Positions 30,974 through 39,523 of a DNA stretch of 64,000 bases are shown piece after piece. The notes beneath the pieces are model-generated. The model was not told the origin of the DNA, did no database searches, and saw only the letters and a list, made by a program, of their open reading frames with translations. The position numbers were made by a program, and so were the translations under genes. The number at the start of each line of letters is the position of its first letter. Within the stretch, counting starts at the first letter, position 1. The DNA is from Ramlibacter pallidus (GTDB lineage Bacteria > Pseudomonadota > Gammaproteobacteria > Burkholderiales > Burkholderiaceae_C): positions 620,001 to 684,000 of the forward strand of contig NZ_JADDIV010000002.1 in the NCBI RefSeq assembly GCF_015070875.1. Reading direction: 5' to 3'.

Positions 30974-32221
30974 TTACGGGCAGGCCGGCACGTCGCGCGA
31001 GCCGATCTTGAACTGCGCCGGCGGCACGCCCAGCGTCTGGTTCACGTTGTCGACTTTCGCCAGCACCTTGTTGTACAGGTTGCCCTGCGCGTCCTTCACC
31101 ACCTCGGTGATGAAGGTGGTGCCGATCGCCTGCCGGTTGGAGTCCAGCCGCACGTCGCCGGTCGGCGTCTTCAGCACCATCTTCTGCAGCGCATCGCGGT
31201 ACTTGGCATGGTTGCCGGACAGGTCGCCGTTGACGGCGGCCAGGCCGTCCAGCGCCGCCTTGGTGTTCACGTAGTAGACGTACGCGAACAGGGACGGGCT
31301 GGGATAGCCGCCGGCGGAAGCCGGGTAGTTGGTCTTGTACGCCTCGACGAACTTGCGCCATTCGGCACCGTCGTAGGCGTCGGCCAGCGGGCCGGCGGAC
31401 AGCGTGCCGACCAGCGAGTCGCGCTTCTTGCCGCGGTAGTTCAGCACGTCCTGCGACACCGTGATGGAGCCGCCCAGCAGCGGCTTGTCGCCGCCCGCCG
31501 CTTCGTACTGGTTCAGGAAGTTCACCGCGTCGGCGCCGCCCAGCACCAGCAGCAGCGCGTCGACGTCCTTCGGGATGCGCGCGATGACCGACGAATAGTC
31601 CTTGCCGCCCAGCGGCACCCAGGCTTTGACCGGCACCTTACCGCCCGCGCCGCAGAACTCCGTCATGAAGCCCTGCACCTGCGAGTAGGGGAAGGAGTAG
31701 TCCTCGGCGATCACCATCACGCGCTTGTAGCCCTTGGCCATCGCCGCCTTGCCCAGGCCCACCATCCACTGGCCGCCTTCGGTGTTGAAGCGGAAGAAGT
31801 TGGGGCTGGGGTTCTCCAGCGTGGTCGCCTGCGCGCCCGAGCCGCCGTTGATGAAGGTCACCTGGGGCTGGGTCTTGGAATAGTCCTTGACCGCGATGCC
31901 CTCGCCGCCCGACAGCGGGCCGACCAGGATGTCGACCTTGTCCTGCTCCACCAGCTTGCGCGCGGAGTTGACGGCGACGTCCGGCTTGGCGTCCGACGAG
32001 GCCTTGATCATCTCGATCTTGCGGCCGGCGACGACGCCGCCGCGCTCCTTGATCGCCAGTTCGGCACCGCGCATGCCGTCGGCACCGCCGGCCGCGAACG
32101 GGCCTTCGAGGGTGGCGAGCACCCCGAGCTTGACCGGCGCACCCTGTGCCCAGGCGCCCGTGAATGTGGCGGCGAACGCGGCCGCCGCTATGCCGCTGAG
32201 AAGGAATCTCTTGTTGACCAC
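30974..32221 (-). CDS. ABC transporter periplasmic substrate-binding protein (LivK/Leu-Ile-Val type)
   Basis: 415 residues. A Sec signal peptide ([16 protein letters not shown]..., cleavage after WAQ or nearby) precedes a type I periplasmic binding fold ([53 protein letters not shown]). It starts with GTG at 32221, preceded by AGGAG at a 6-bp distance. Members bind amino acids, amides or aromatic acids. Its substrate should define what the whole gene run degrades. Confidence 0.92.
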   Translation of the reverse strand: MVNKRFLLSGIAAAAFAATFTGAWAQGAPVKLGVLATLEGPFAAGGADGMRGAELAIKERGGVVAGRKIEMIKASSDAKPDVAVNSARKLVEQDKVDILVGPLSGGEGIAVKDYSKTQPQVTFINGGSGAQATTLENPSPNFFRFNTEGGQWMVGLGKAAMAKGYKRVMVIAEDYSFPYSQVQGFMTEFCGAGGKVPVKAWVPLGGKDYSSVIARIPKDVDALLLVLGGADAVNFLNQYEAAGGDKPLLGGSITVSQDVLNYRGKKRDSLVGTLSAGPLADAYDGAEWRKFVEAYKTNYPASAGGYPSPSLFAYVYYVNTKAALDGLAAVNGDLSGNHAKYRDALQKMVLKTPTGDVRLDSNRQAIGTTFITEVVKDAQGNLYNKVLAKVDNVNQTLGVPPAQFKIGSRDVPACP

Positions 32222-32247
32222 GCTTGTCTCCTGGAAGGTTGTGCGCA

Positions 32248-33390
32248 CTAGCGCATCGGTGAAGTGACGGACGCCCGGCGCCGCAGGCGGGCCCGCAGGC
32301 TCGCCCACAGGCCCAGCAGCCCGTCGGGGGAAAACAGCACGATGGCGAGGAACACGCCGCCGATGAGGAGGTTGAAGCGCTCGCGGTCGACCACGTCGAC
32401 GGCGAAGGTCTGGAGCAGCACGAAGACGAGTGCGCCGAGGAACGGGCCGATGGGGTGGCGCATGCCGCCCAGCACCGCGATCACCAGGATGTTGATCAGC
32501 CACGAGGTGCCGACCGAGCCGGGGGTGATCAATCCGTTGTACCAGACCAGCAGGATGCCGGCGACCGCCGCGATGAAGCCGGCCACGGCGTAGGCGGCGA
32601 CGCGATGGGCGGTGACGTTGTAGCCCAGCGCGTTCATGCGGCGCGCGTTGTCGCGGATGCCCTGCAGCGCGATGCCGAAGGGCGCGCGCGCGATGTACTT
32701 CACGGCGAAGTATCCGGCCAGCGCGAAGGCGAGGCAGAGGAAATAGAAGGGCAGCGGCGAGCGCCAGTCCACGCCGAACAGCATGGGCGGGTGCACCTTC
32801 TGGAAACCCTGGAAGCCGTTGAAGATGGTGTAGTTCTGCAGCGCCAGGTAGTAGAAGGCGACGCCCATCGCCAGCGTGATCATGATCGTGTAGATGCCTT
32901 CGGTGCGCACCGAGAGCCAGCCGATCAGCACGGAGACGGCGGTCGCGATCGCCAGCGCGAACACGATGGCCACCGGCCAGGGCCAGCCCAGGCTGATCGC
33001 GGTGCTGCTGGTGCCGAGGATGGCGACGGTGTAGCCGGCCACGCCCGCCACCGTCATCTGCGCCAGCGAGGTGATGCCGCCGTAGCCGGAGAGGAACATC
33101 AGCGACAGCGCGATCAGTCCCAGCACCAGGCTCTGCGCGCCCACCTGGAAGGTGAGGAAGGGCGAGGTGGCGAAGGGGAAGACGAGCAGCGCGATCGCCA
33201 CCAACCAGTGGCGCGGCGCCACGTTGCGCCAGAGGAACTTGAGCCAGCGCGGCGCGTCCTGGTCGGCGTAGGGATCGGGCTCGGTGGGCACGACGCGCAA
33301 GGTCGGCGGCGGTTCGGACACCGTGCGCGGCAGCCGCGCGACGCCCGCCTGCGCCGTGTTCATGGCTTTCCGCCACTTCGCGGCGCTCAT
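32248..33390 (-). CDS. ABC transporter permease (LivM-like)
   Basis: 380 residues with a ~55-residue hydrophilic N-terminal extension (SEPPPTLRVVPTEPDPYADQD) before eight or more membrane helices. The LivM-type coupling segment is GIALQGIRDNARRMNALGYN. SGYGGITSLAQMTVAGVAGY is the usual N-terminal signature. The start at 33390 overlaps the livH stop (ATGA). An internal ATG at 33363 is a possible alternative. Confidence 0.92.
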   Translation of the reverse strand: MSAAKWRKAMNTAQAGVARLPRTVSEPPPTLRVVPTEPDPYADQDAPRWLKFLWRNVAPRHWLVAIALLVFPFATSPFLTFQVGAQSLVLGLIALSLMFLSGYGGITSLAQMTVAGVAGYTVAILGTSSTAISLGWPWPVAIVFALAIATAVSVLIGWLSVRTEGIYTIMITLAMGVAFYYLALQNYTIFNGFQGFQKVHPPMLFGVDWRSPLPFYFLCLAFALAGYFAVKYIARAPFGIALQGIRDNARRMNALGYNVTAHRVAAYAVAGFIAAVAGILLVWYNGLITPGSVGTSWLINILVIAVLGGMRHPIGPFLGALVFVLLQTFAVDVVDRERFNLLIGGVFLAIVLFSPDGLLGLWASLRARLRRRASVTSPMR

Positions 33391-34376
33391 GCCGCTTTCC
33401 CCAGGATGCCGCGCGGCCGGAAGGCCAGCACCAGCACCAGGATCAGGAAGGTGAAGACCACGCTGTAGGTCGGCGCGTAGGCCAGGCCGTAGGTTTCGGC
33501 CAGGCCCAGGATCACCGCACCGACGGCCGCGCCCACCACGCTGCCCATGCCGCCGACGATCACGACGATCAGCGACGCGAGCAGCAGCCGCGTGTCCTCG
33601 CCCGGCACCATCGACAGTTCCACCGCGCCGATCACGCCGCCCAGGCCGGCCAGGCCGGCGCCGAGCGCGAAGGTGATGGCGAACACCAGGTTCACGTTGA
33701 CGCCGGCCGCCGCCAGCATGGCGCGGTCGTCGACACCGGCGCGGATCATCATGCCCACGCGCGTGCGATTGAGCAGCAGCCAGAGGCCGACGCCGATGAC
33801 GATGCCCATGCCGAGCAGGCTCAGGCGGTAGGCCGAGTAGGCGTTGATGACCGGGATGCCGCGGATCGGCCCCTGCAGCCATACGGGCGCTTCCATCTGG
33901 TGGACCTGCGCCGTGAAGACCCAGATCAGCAGGTCGGCCATCACCACCGACAGGCCGATGGTCACCATGGTCTGCCGCAGGTCCTGCCCTTGCATGTGAC
34001 GCAGCACCAGCACCTGCAGCAGCACGCCGGCCAGGGCCGCGGCGGCGAAACCGGCGGCGATGGCCAGGACCCACATGCCGGTGCGTTCGGCGACGAAAAA
34101 GCCGATGTAGCCGCCCAGCAGGTAGAGCGAGCCGTGCGCCAGGTTGACGTTGCGCATCAGCCCGAACACCAGTGTGAAGCCGCTGGCGACGATGAAGTAA
34201 AGCGAGGCGAGCGTGAGGCCGTTGAGGAAGGTGACCAGAAACAGGCGGGCATTGTCGAAGAGGGCCCAGAGGGCGAAGACGAGGATGGGGCCGCCGATGA
34301 GGACCCAGGGCAGGGCCTTGCGCACCGACCAGCGGCTACGCGGCAGCGCGCCGGAAGCGGGAAGCACCGCGCTCAT
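33387..34376 (-). CDS. ABC transporter permease (LivH-like)
   Basis: 329 residues, about nine membrane helices. GLTLASLYFIVASGFTLVFG and RNVNLAHGSLYLLGGYIG are the LivH entrance motifs and MIRAGVDDRAMLAAAGVNV the cytosolic coupling loop. The start at 34376 overlaps the stop of the upstream amidohydrolase gene by 4 bp, which links transporter and enzyme expression. Confidence 0.92.
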   Translation of the reverse strand: MSAVLPASGALPRSRWSVRKALPWVLIGGPILVFALWALFDNARLFLVTFLNGLTLASLYFIVASGFTLVFGLMRNVNLAHGSLYLLGGYIGFFVAERTGMWVLAIAAGFAAAALAGVLLQVLVLRHMQGQDLRQTMVTIGLSVVMADLLIWVFTAQVHQMEAPVWLQGPIRGIPVINAYSAYRLSLLGMGIVIGVGLWLLLNRTRVGMMIRAGVDDRAMLAAAGVNVNLVFAITFALGAGLAGLGGVIGAVELSMVPGEDTRLLLASLIVVIVGGMGSVVGAAVGAVILGLAETYGLAYAPTYSVVFTFLILVLVLAFRPRGILGKAA

Positions 34377-35668
34377 GCCGCCCACCGCATCTCGCGCTCG
34401 GCCTCGATGGCCGGGCTCTTGACGAACTTGCCGTCCTTCATCACGGCCAGGATCCGCTTGGGGTCGCGCAGGATGGCGATGTTGGCGAGCGGGTCGCCGT
34501 CCACCAGCAGCAGGTCCGCCAGGTAGCCTTCCTTCACCTGGCCCAGCTCGTGGCCGCGCATCATGATCTCGCCGCCGTAGACCGTGGCGCAACGCACCGC
34601 TTCGGCCGGCGTGAAGCCCAGGTACTTGACGAAGAACTCCAGGTCGCGCGCGTTCTGGCAATGCGGCGTCATCGCGAAGCCGTAGTCACCGCCGAACAGG
34701 ATGCGGATGCCCCGCTTGTGCATGGCGCGCAGGGATTCGACGGCCGCATCCCACTCGACCTGGTACCCCATCTGCACGGCCTTCTGGTGCGTGATGCCGT
34801 AGGGCTCCGCCTCGTGCAGCATCGCGTAGAGGATCGCGATGCCGGGGGCGACGAAGACACGCGACTTCGCGGCCTCCAGCATGTCGAGCGTCTCCTCGTC
34901 GCTGAAGCTGGCGTGGTAGATCACGTCGATGCCGTGGCGCAGCGCCTGCTTCACGGACGCGGCGGAACGCGCATGCGCCGATCCGCGCTTGCCGCGCACC
35001 CGCACTTCGTCCATCGCGGCGGCCACCTCGGCGTCGCTCATCCAGGTGGTGTCGGCGGGCGAGTCGGGCGTGAAGTTGTCGCCGGAGAGGTTCAGCTTGA
35101 TCGAGTCGACGCCGTACTTGAGGAACATGCGCACCGCCTTGCGCATCTCGTCGGCCGAGTTCACGTTCACGCCGAAGCTGAACTCGGGGAAGGGCAGGTG
35201 CGGCAGCGTCTCGTCGCCCAGGCCCCCGGGCACCGTGATCTCCTGGCTGGCCGCGAGGTAGCGCGGCCCCGGGATCTGCCCGCTGGCGATCGCATTGCGG
35301 ATGACGACATCGAGCCGCGGCTTGGCGCAGGCCGCGCCGACGCAGGAGGTGAAGCCGGCTTCCAGGTAACGCTTGGCCACCTTGGCGCACCACAGCACGT
35401 GCTCTTCCAGCGGCATCGTCTGGATGCCGGCGAGCGTCGCCGCGTCGTTCCAGGAGAAGTGCGTGTGGGCCTCGCACAGGCCGGGCATGAGCGTGGCGCC
35501 GGCGGCATCGATCACCGTCGCGGCGCCGCCGCTGCTGACGGAGCCGCCGGAGCGCGTGACGCGCTTGATGCGGTTGCCCTCCACCAGCACGCTGCCCAGG
35601 TAGGGCGGTGCGTGGACGGGACCTTCGAGGACGCGGACGTTGGTGAACAGCGTGCTTTCCACGTGCAT
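34373..35668 (-). CDS. Metal-dependent amidohydrolase (second of a tandem pair)
   Basis: 431 residues of the COG1228/imidazolonepropionase-prolidase branch of the amidohydrolase superfamily. Metal-site features: EAHTH (His68, His70), a Lys in SIKLNLSGD that could be the carboxylated bridge, His in SAHARS, His in VIYHASF, and Asp in FGGDYGF. The N- and C-terminal beta-sandwich strands (VLVEGNRIKRV, LADLLLVDGDPLANI) are complete. Cytosolic, no signal peptide. Paralogue of the next gene upstream, 6 bp away. Confidence 0.9.
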   Translation of the reverse strand: MHVESTLFTNVRVLEGPVHAPPYLGSVLVEGNRIKRVTRSGGSVSSGGAATVIDAAGATLMPGLCEAHTHFSWNDAATLAGIQTMPLEEHVLWCAKVAKRYLEAGFTSCVGAACAKPRLDVVIRNAIASGQIPGPRYLAASQEITVPGGLGDETLPHLPFPEFSFGVNVNSADEMRKAVRMFLKYGVDSIKLNLSGDNFTPDSPADTTWMSDAEVAAAMDEVRVRGKRGSAHARSAASVKQALRHGIDVIYHASFSDEETLDMLEAAKSRVFVAPGIAILYAMLHEAEPYGITHQKAVQMGYQVEWDAAVESLRAMHKRGIRILFGGDYGFAMTPHCQNARDLEFFVKYLGFTPAEAVRCATVYGGEIMMRGHELGQVKEGYLADLLLVDGDPLANIAILRDPKRILAVMKDGKFVKSPAIEAEREMRWAA

Positions 35669-35674
35669 TCCTCC

Positions 35675-36973
35675 TCAGGCGGCCCAGCGGGTCATTTCGC
35701 TGCGCGCATCGCTGCGCAGCGGCGGGGCGCGGTGGAAGGCGCCGTCCTTCATCACCGCCAGGATGCGGCGCTTGTCCTGCAGCACGGCGATGTCCTCCAG
35801 CGGGTCGCCGTCGACCAGCAGGATGTCCGCCAGGCAGCCCTCGCGGATCTCGCCGACCTGGCCCTTCAGCTTCATCATCGGCGCGCCCCAGGCCGTGGCC
35901 GAGAGCAGCGCTTCGGTGGTCGACATGCCGACGTGCCGCACGAAGTACTCGAGGTCCTTGGCGTTGGTGCCGTGCGGCGTCCAGGCGAAGCCGTAGTCGC
36001 CGCCGGGGAGAATGCGCACGTCGCGCCGCCGCAGCGCCTTCATGGTCTCGATCGCCGCTTCCAGCTCGCGGAAGTAGCCCATGCCGCGCGCCACCTGCGG
36101 CGTGATGCCGTACTCGCTCGCGTTGTGGCAGGTGTTGACCAGCCAGGCCAGGCCGGGCGCGATGAAGTGCTGCTTCTTGTTCTCTTCCAGCAGGTCCAGC
36201 GCCTCCTCGTCGGCGAAGCTGGCGTGGTAGATCACCTCGATGCCGTGCTTCACGCAGCGCTTGATCGACTTGGTGGACCGGGCGTGCGCCGCCACGCGCT
36301 TGCCCCAGTTCTTCGCCTCGTCCACGCAGGTGGCGATCTCTTCCTCGGTGAACTGCGAGCCTTCGCTGGGGAAGCCGGTGATCGATTCGCCGGAGAGGTT
36401 GATCTTGAGGGAGTCGACGCCGTACTTGGCGAACATGCGCACGCAGCGCCGCATCTCGTCGCAGCCGCTGACGATGGCGCCGAAGGCGAACTCGTGCTGC
36501 GGCAGGTGCGGCGCGGTGGTGTCGCCCAGGCCGCCGGGCACGGTGATCTCCTGGCTGGCCGCCAGGTAGCGCGGCCCGACGATGGTGCCGTCGTTGATGG
36601 CGTTGCGGATCACCACGTCCAGCCGCGGCTTGGCGGTGGCCGCCCCGACGCAAGAGGTCCATCCCATGTCGAGATAGGTCTTCGCGACCTCGGCGCACCA
36701 GAGGATGTGCTCCTCCGGCGGCATGCGCTGGATCGAATCGAGGCTCGGCTGGTTGTTCCAGGCGAAGTGCGTGTGCGCCTCCACCATGCCCGGCATGAGG
36801 AAGGCGCCCGCGGCATCGACCATGGTGACCCCGCCGACCGGCGCGGAGCGGACGCCGGTCCCGCTGCGCGTGACACGGCTGATGCGGTTGCCCTGCACCA
36901 GGACCTCGCCGCGGTAAGGCGCCTCGCCGGAGCCGTCGAAGATGCGCGCGTTGGTGAACAGCACGTCGGCCAT
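35675..36973 (-). CDS. Metal-dependent amidohydrolase (first of a tandem pair)
   Basis: 432 residues with the same architecture as its neighbour: EAHTH (His67, His69), SLKINLSGE, VAAHARS, VIYHASF and PGGDYGFAW, then CLADILLVDGDPLEDI. The two proteins are alike along their whole length (for example YLAASQEITVPGGLGD in both), so they are a local duplication, perhaps with different substrate preference or acting as a hetero-oligomer. The ATG at 36973 is chosen because homology starts with MADVLFTNARIF. Confidence 0.9.
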   Translation of the reverse strand: MADVLFTNARIFDGSGEAPYRGEVLVQGNRISRVTRSGTGVRSAPVGGVTMVDAAGAFLMPGMVEAHTHFAWNNQPSLDSIQRMPPEEHILWCAEVAKTYLDMGWTSCVGAATAKPRLDVVIRNAINDGTIVGPRYLAASQEITVPGGLGDTTAPHLPQHEFAFGAIVSGCDEMRRCVRMFAKYGVDSLKINLSGESITGFPSEGSQFTEEEIATCVDEAKNWGKRVAAHARSTKSIKRCVKHGIEVIYHASFADEEALDLLEENKKQHFIAPGLAWLVNTCHNASEYGITPQVARGMGYFRELEAAIETMKALRRRDVRILPGGDYGFAWTPHGTNAKDLEYFVRHVGMSTTEALLSATAWGAPMMKLKGQVGEIREGCLADILLVDGDPLEDIAVLQDKRRILAVMKDGAFHRAPPLRSDARSEMTRWAA

Positions 36974-36989
36974 CGTGATTCCTTGGTGA

Positions 36990-37784
36990 TCAGCGTTGCG
37001 CGGGGAGGAACTGGCGCAGCTCGCGCACGCAGTCCTCGGCGCGTTCGACCGGCGTCCAGTGGCCGCAGCGCTGGAGGACGATGGTGCGCACGCCCTTGGC
37101 GGCCGCCAGGCGTTCGGCCATGGCGCGCACCGCCTGCGGCGGCGCCACCCCGTCTTCGTCGCCGGTGACGAGCAGCGTCGGCGCCTCGATCCGTTCGACC
37201 TGCGCGGCAACGGTGGCGGCGAGGGCGGCGCAGCTGCGCGCATACCCCTGCGGGTCCTGCCGCATCAGGCTTTCGCGCACGAAGGCGGTCGCCACCGGCT
37301 GCCGCTCGCGCGTGTCGGCCGAGAGGGAGGCGTTGACGAGGGCCAACGCGATGTCGTGCATGCCGCGCGTGCCTTCGGCCTGCGCCTTCTCGCCGCGCGC
37401 ACGGATGTTGGCGCGCGCGGTGTCCGGCGGCGCGACGAGCGGGCCGAACAGCGCGAGGCTGCGCACCAGGCGGGGCTGCGCCACGGCGAGGTGCTGCGCG
37501 ACGATCGTCCCCATGGAGTGGCCGAGCACGTGGGCGCGCGAGACGCCCAGGCGCTGGCAGATCGTGGTGACACACTCGGTGAGCTTCTCGATCGTGAGCT
37601 CGCCACCGGCGGCGCCGCTGCGGCCGCTGCCCGGCAGGTCGGGCCGGATCACGCGGTAGCCGCCCAGCGCCGGCATCAGCGGCGTCCAGGTGTTGGAAGT
37701 GCCGCCCAGACCGTGCAGGCAGACGACGGCGTCGCCTTCGCCCTCGTCCTCGACGGCGACATTCGCAATGGTGTGCAGCGGCAA
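36990..37784 (-). CDS. Alpha/beta hydrolase (enol-lactonase/C-C hydrolase-like)
   Basis: 264 residues: oxyanion motif CLHGLGGTSNTW, nucleophile elbow LGHSMGTIVAQ, acid in LLVTGDEDGVAPP and catalytic His in QRCGHWTPVERAEDC. The cap region and C-terminus resemble 3-oxoadipate enol-lactonase and meta-cleavage hydrolases. The start is TTG at 37784 (LPLHTIANV), 11 bp after the FAH gene stop; there is no ATG before the conserved VVCLHGLGG. The exact reaction is open. Confidence 0.86.
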   Translation of the reverse strand: MPLHTIANVAVEDEGEGDAVVCLHGLGGTSNTWTPLMPALGGYRVIRPDLPGSGRSGAAGGELTIEKLTECVTTICQRLGVSRAHVLGHSMGTIVAQHLAVAQPRLVRSLALFGPLVAPPDTARANIRARGEKAQAEGTRGMHDIALALVNASLSADTRERQPVATAFVRESLMRQDPQGYARSCAALAATVAAQVERIEAPTLLVTGDEDGVAPPQAVRAMAERLAAAKGVRTIVLQRCGHWTPVERAEDCVRELRQFLPAQR

Positions 37785-37795
37785 AGGAGAGGTCC

Positions 37796-38683
37796 TCAGG
37801 CGTGGTCGAACAGGTTGTCGATGGCACCGATGCCCTCGACCTCGATGCGGAAGCGGTCGCCCGCCTGCAGCCACTTCGGCGGCTGGAAGCCCATGCCCAC
37901 GCCGGCCGGCGTGCCGGTGGCGATGATGTCGCCGGGCAGCAGCGTGATGCCGCGCGAGCAGGTCTCGATGAGCGCGGGGATGTCGAAGATCAGGTCGCGC
38001 GTGCGGCCGTCCTGGCGCAGTTCGGCGCTGCCGCCGCGCGGCGTGCACCAGCCGCGCACGCGCACGTCGCGCCCATCCACTTCGTCGGCGGTGACGATGC
38101 TCGGCCCCATGGGGCAGAAGGTGTCGAAGCTCTTGCCCAGCACCCACTGCTGGTGCCGCACCTGCACGTCGCGCGCGCTCACGTCGTTGAGGATCGTGTA
38201 GCCGAAGACGTGGTCCATGGCGCGCGAGCGGCCGATGTTGCGGCCGCGCCGGCCGATGACGATGGCAAGCTCGGATTCGTAGTCCACGTGGCGCGTGATC
38301 GCCGGGTCGGGCAGGCGCACGGTGTCGTGCGGGCCGATCACCGTCTCGGGGAACTTGGTGAAGAGGATCGGCCAGGCGTCCTTCTCCGGCAGGCTGCCGG
38401 CGAACACCGAAGTGGAGAGTTCGGCGGCGTGCGAGTGGTAGTTGCGGCCGGCGCAGAACAGGTTGCGCCGCGGCTGCGGGATGGGCGCGGCCAGGCGCAC
38501 GGCCTGCACCGGCAGGCGCGGCCCGGCCTCGCGCGGCAAACCTTCGCCGCGGGCGAGGCGCTCGATGATCTCGAGCGCGCCGGTGCCGCCGTCGGCCACG
38601 GCCAGGGGCGTCAGCTCCTGGCCGTCCGCCGACAGGGTGCCTGCCTGGAGGCGGCCACCCCAATGCCACGATGCGATGCGCAT
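37796..38683 (-). CDS. Fumarylacetoacetate hydrolase (FAH) family protein
   Basis: 295 residues with the FAH catalytic domain at the C-terminal ~200: FCAGRNYHSHAAE, the acidic metal motif DYESELAIVIGRRGRNI, FGYTILNDVSARDVQ and GTPAGVGMGFQPPKWL. Family members hydrolyse or decarboxylate/isomerise acylpyruvates and hydroxymuconate-type diacids. The ATG at 38683 has GGAG 8 bp upstream. First gene of the leftward run, facing the TetR gene. Confidence 0.9.
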   Translation of the reverse strand: MRIASWHWGGRLQAGTLSADGQELTPLAVADGGTGALEIIERLARGEGLPREAGPRLPVQAVRLAAPIPQPRRNLFCAGRNYHSHAAELSTSVFAGSLPEKDAWPILFTKFPETVIGPHDTVRLPDPAITRHVDYESELAIVIGRRGRNIGRSRAMDHVFGYTILNDVSARDVQVRHQQWVLGKSFDTFCPMGPSIVTADEVDGRDVRVRGWCTPRGGSAELRQDGRTRDLIFDIPALIETCSRGITLLPGDIIATGTPAGVGMGFQPPKWLQAGDRFRIEVEGIGAIDNLFDHA

Positions 38684-38732
38684 GGACTTGTCTCCTCCAT
38701 CGCTCCCACTTCCTCGGCTTGCGCTTGCGGCG

Positions 38733-38747
38733 ATGGTGAGACACCAT
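38733..38747. promoter_or_regulatory. Candidate operator 1 (inverted repeat)
   Basis: ATGGTG-AGA-CACCAT, a perfect 6-bp inverted repeat in the 139 bp between the divergent FAH and TetR genes. It shares the core TGAGAC with the second repeat nearby. Confidence 0.5.
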
Positions 38748-38755
38748 GACCAGAA

Positions 38756-38771
38756 TGAGACTCGCGTCTCA
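38756..38771. promoter_or_regulatory. Candidate operator 2 (inverted repeat)
   Basis: TGAGAC-TCGC-GTCTCA, a perfect 6-bp inverted repeat nine bp from the first one. The pair probably binds the adjacent TetR-type dimer and controls both directions. Confidence 0.55.
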
Positions 38772-38822
38772 AAAGCACCGGCGCATGATACGCACGACCG
38801 CGCCGCAACAGCAACAAGGAAA

Positions 38823-39494
38823 ATGCGGACGCGATCTCCGGAGTTACCCTTGCCCCGCTTCAAGTACAAGCCCACCGAACCCCCGCCACCGCCGAGCAGC
38901 GGCGTCCGTGCATCCACTTTCAAGTTGTTGCTGGACACCGCGATGGAATTGATCCAGAAGGACGGCCACATCCCGTCGATCGCCGAAGTCGCCGTGCGCT
39001 CCAACGTTTCGCGCGCGACGGCCTACCGCTACTTCCCGAGCCGCAGCGCGCTGATCACCAGCGTCGTTGATGCGTCGCTCGGGCCGGTGCGGCACGTGGA
39101 GGAGGACGACCGCAGCGGGCGCGAGCGCGTGCACACGGTGTTCAAGACGACCTTCCCGCGCTTCACGCAGTTCGAGCCGCAGCTGCGCGCGGCGGCGCAG
39201 CTGGCGCTGGAGCAGTGGGCGCTGCAGCGCGCCGGCCTGCTGGAGGAGGAGCCTTACCGGCGCGGCCACCGCGTGCGCATCCTGGACCACGCGCTGGCGC
39301 CGCTGAAGAAGGACCTGCCGGCCGCATCGCGCGACCGGCTGCACAAGGCGCTGTCGGTGCTCTATGGCATCGAGGCCTACGCCATCCTCAAGGACATGTG
39401 GGGCATGGGCGACCGCGAGATCGAGAAGACGGTGCTGTGGATGGCCGATGCGCTGATCGATGCGAGCGTGCAGGAAGCGAAGAAGACCCGATAA
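38823..39494 (+). CDS. TetR-family transcriptional regulator
   Basis: 223 residues. The N-terminal TetR helix-turn-helix spans about residues 30-80 (IPSIAEVAVRSNVSRATAYRYF). The C-terminal helical ligand domain has no recognised subfamily. ATG at 38823 has AAGGA 4-5 bp upstream. A TTG at 38850 preceded by GGAG is an alternative that would remove the basic leader. It is divergent from the ten-gene catabolic run and is its likely local repressor. Confidence 0.88.
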   Translation: MRTRSPELPLPRFKYKPTEPPPPPSSGVRASTFKLLLDTAMELIQKDGHIPSIAEVAVRSNVSRATAYRYFPSRSALITSVVDASLGPVRHVEEDDRSGRERVHTVFKTTFPRFTQFEPQLRAAAQLALEQWALQRAGLLEEEPYRRGHRVRILDHALAPLKKDLPAASRDRLHKALSVLYGIEAYAILKDMWGMGDREIEKTVLWMADALIDASVQEAKKTR

Positions 39495-39495
39495 C

Positions 39496-39523
39496 CGTCA
39501 TTCCCGCGAAGGCGGGAATGACG
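39496..39523. repeat. Perfect palindromic repeat between tetR and mnmE
   Basis: CGTCATTCCCGC-GAAG-GCGGGAATGACG, a perfect 12-bp inverted repeat filling the whole gap between two convergent genes. It is a single-hairpin version of the ends of the repeat at 29149-29248. It has no T-run but may still act as a bidirectional stem. Confidence 0.85.
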
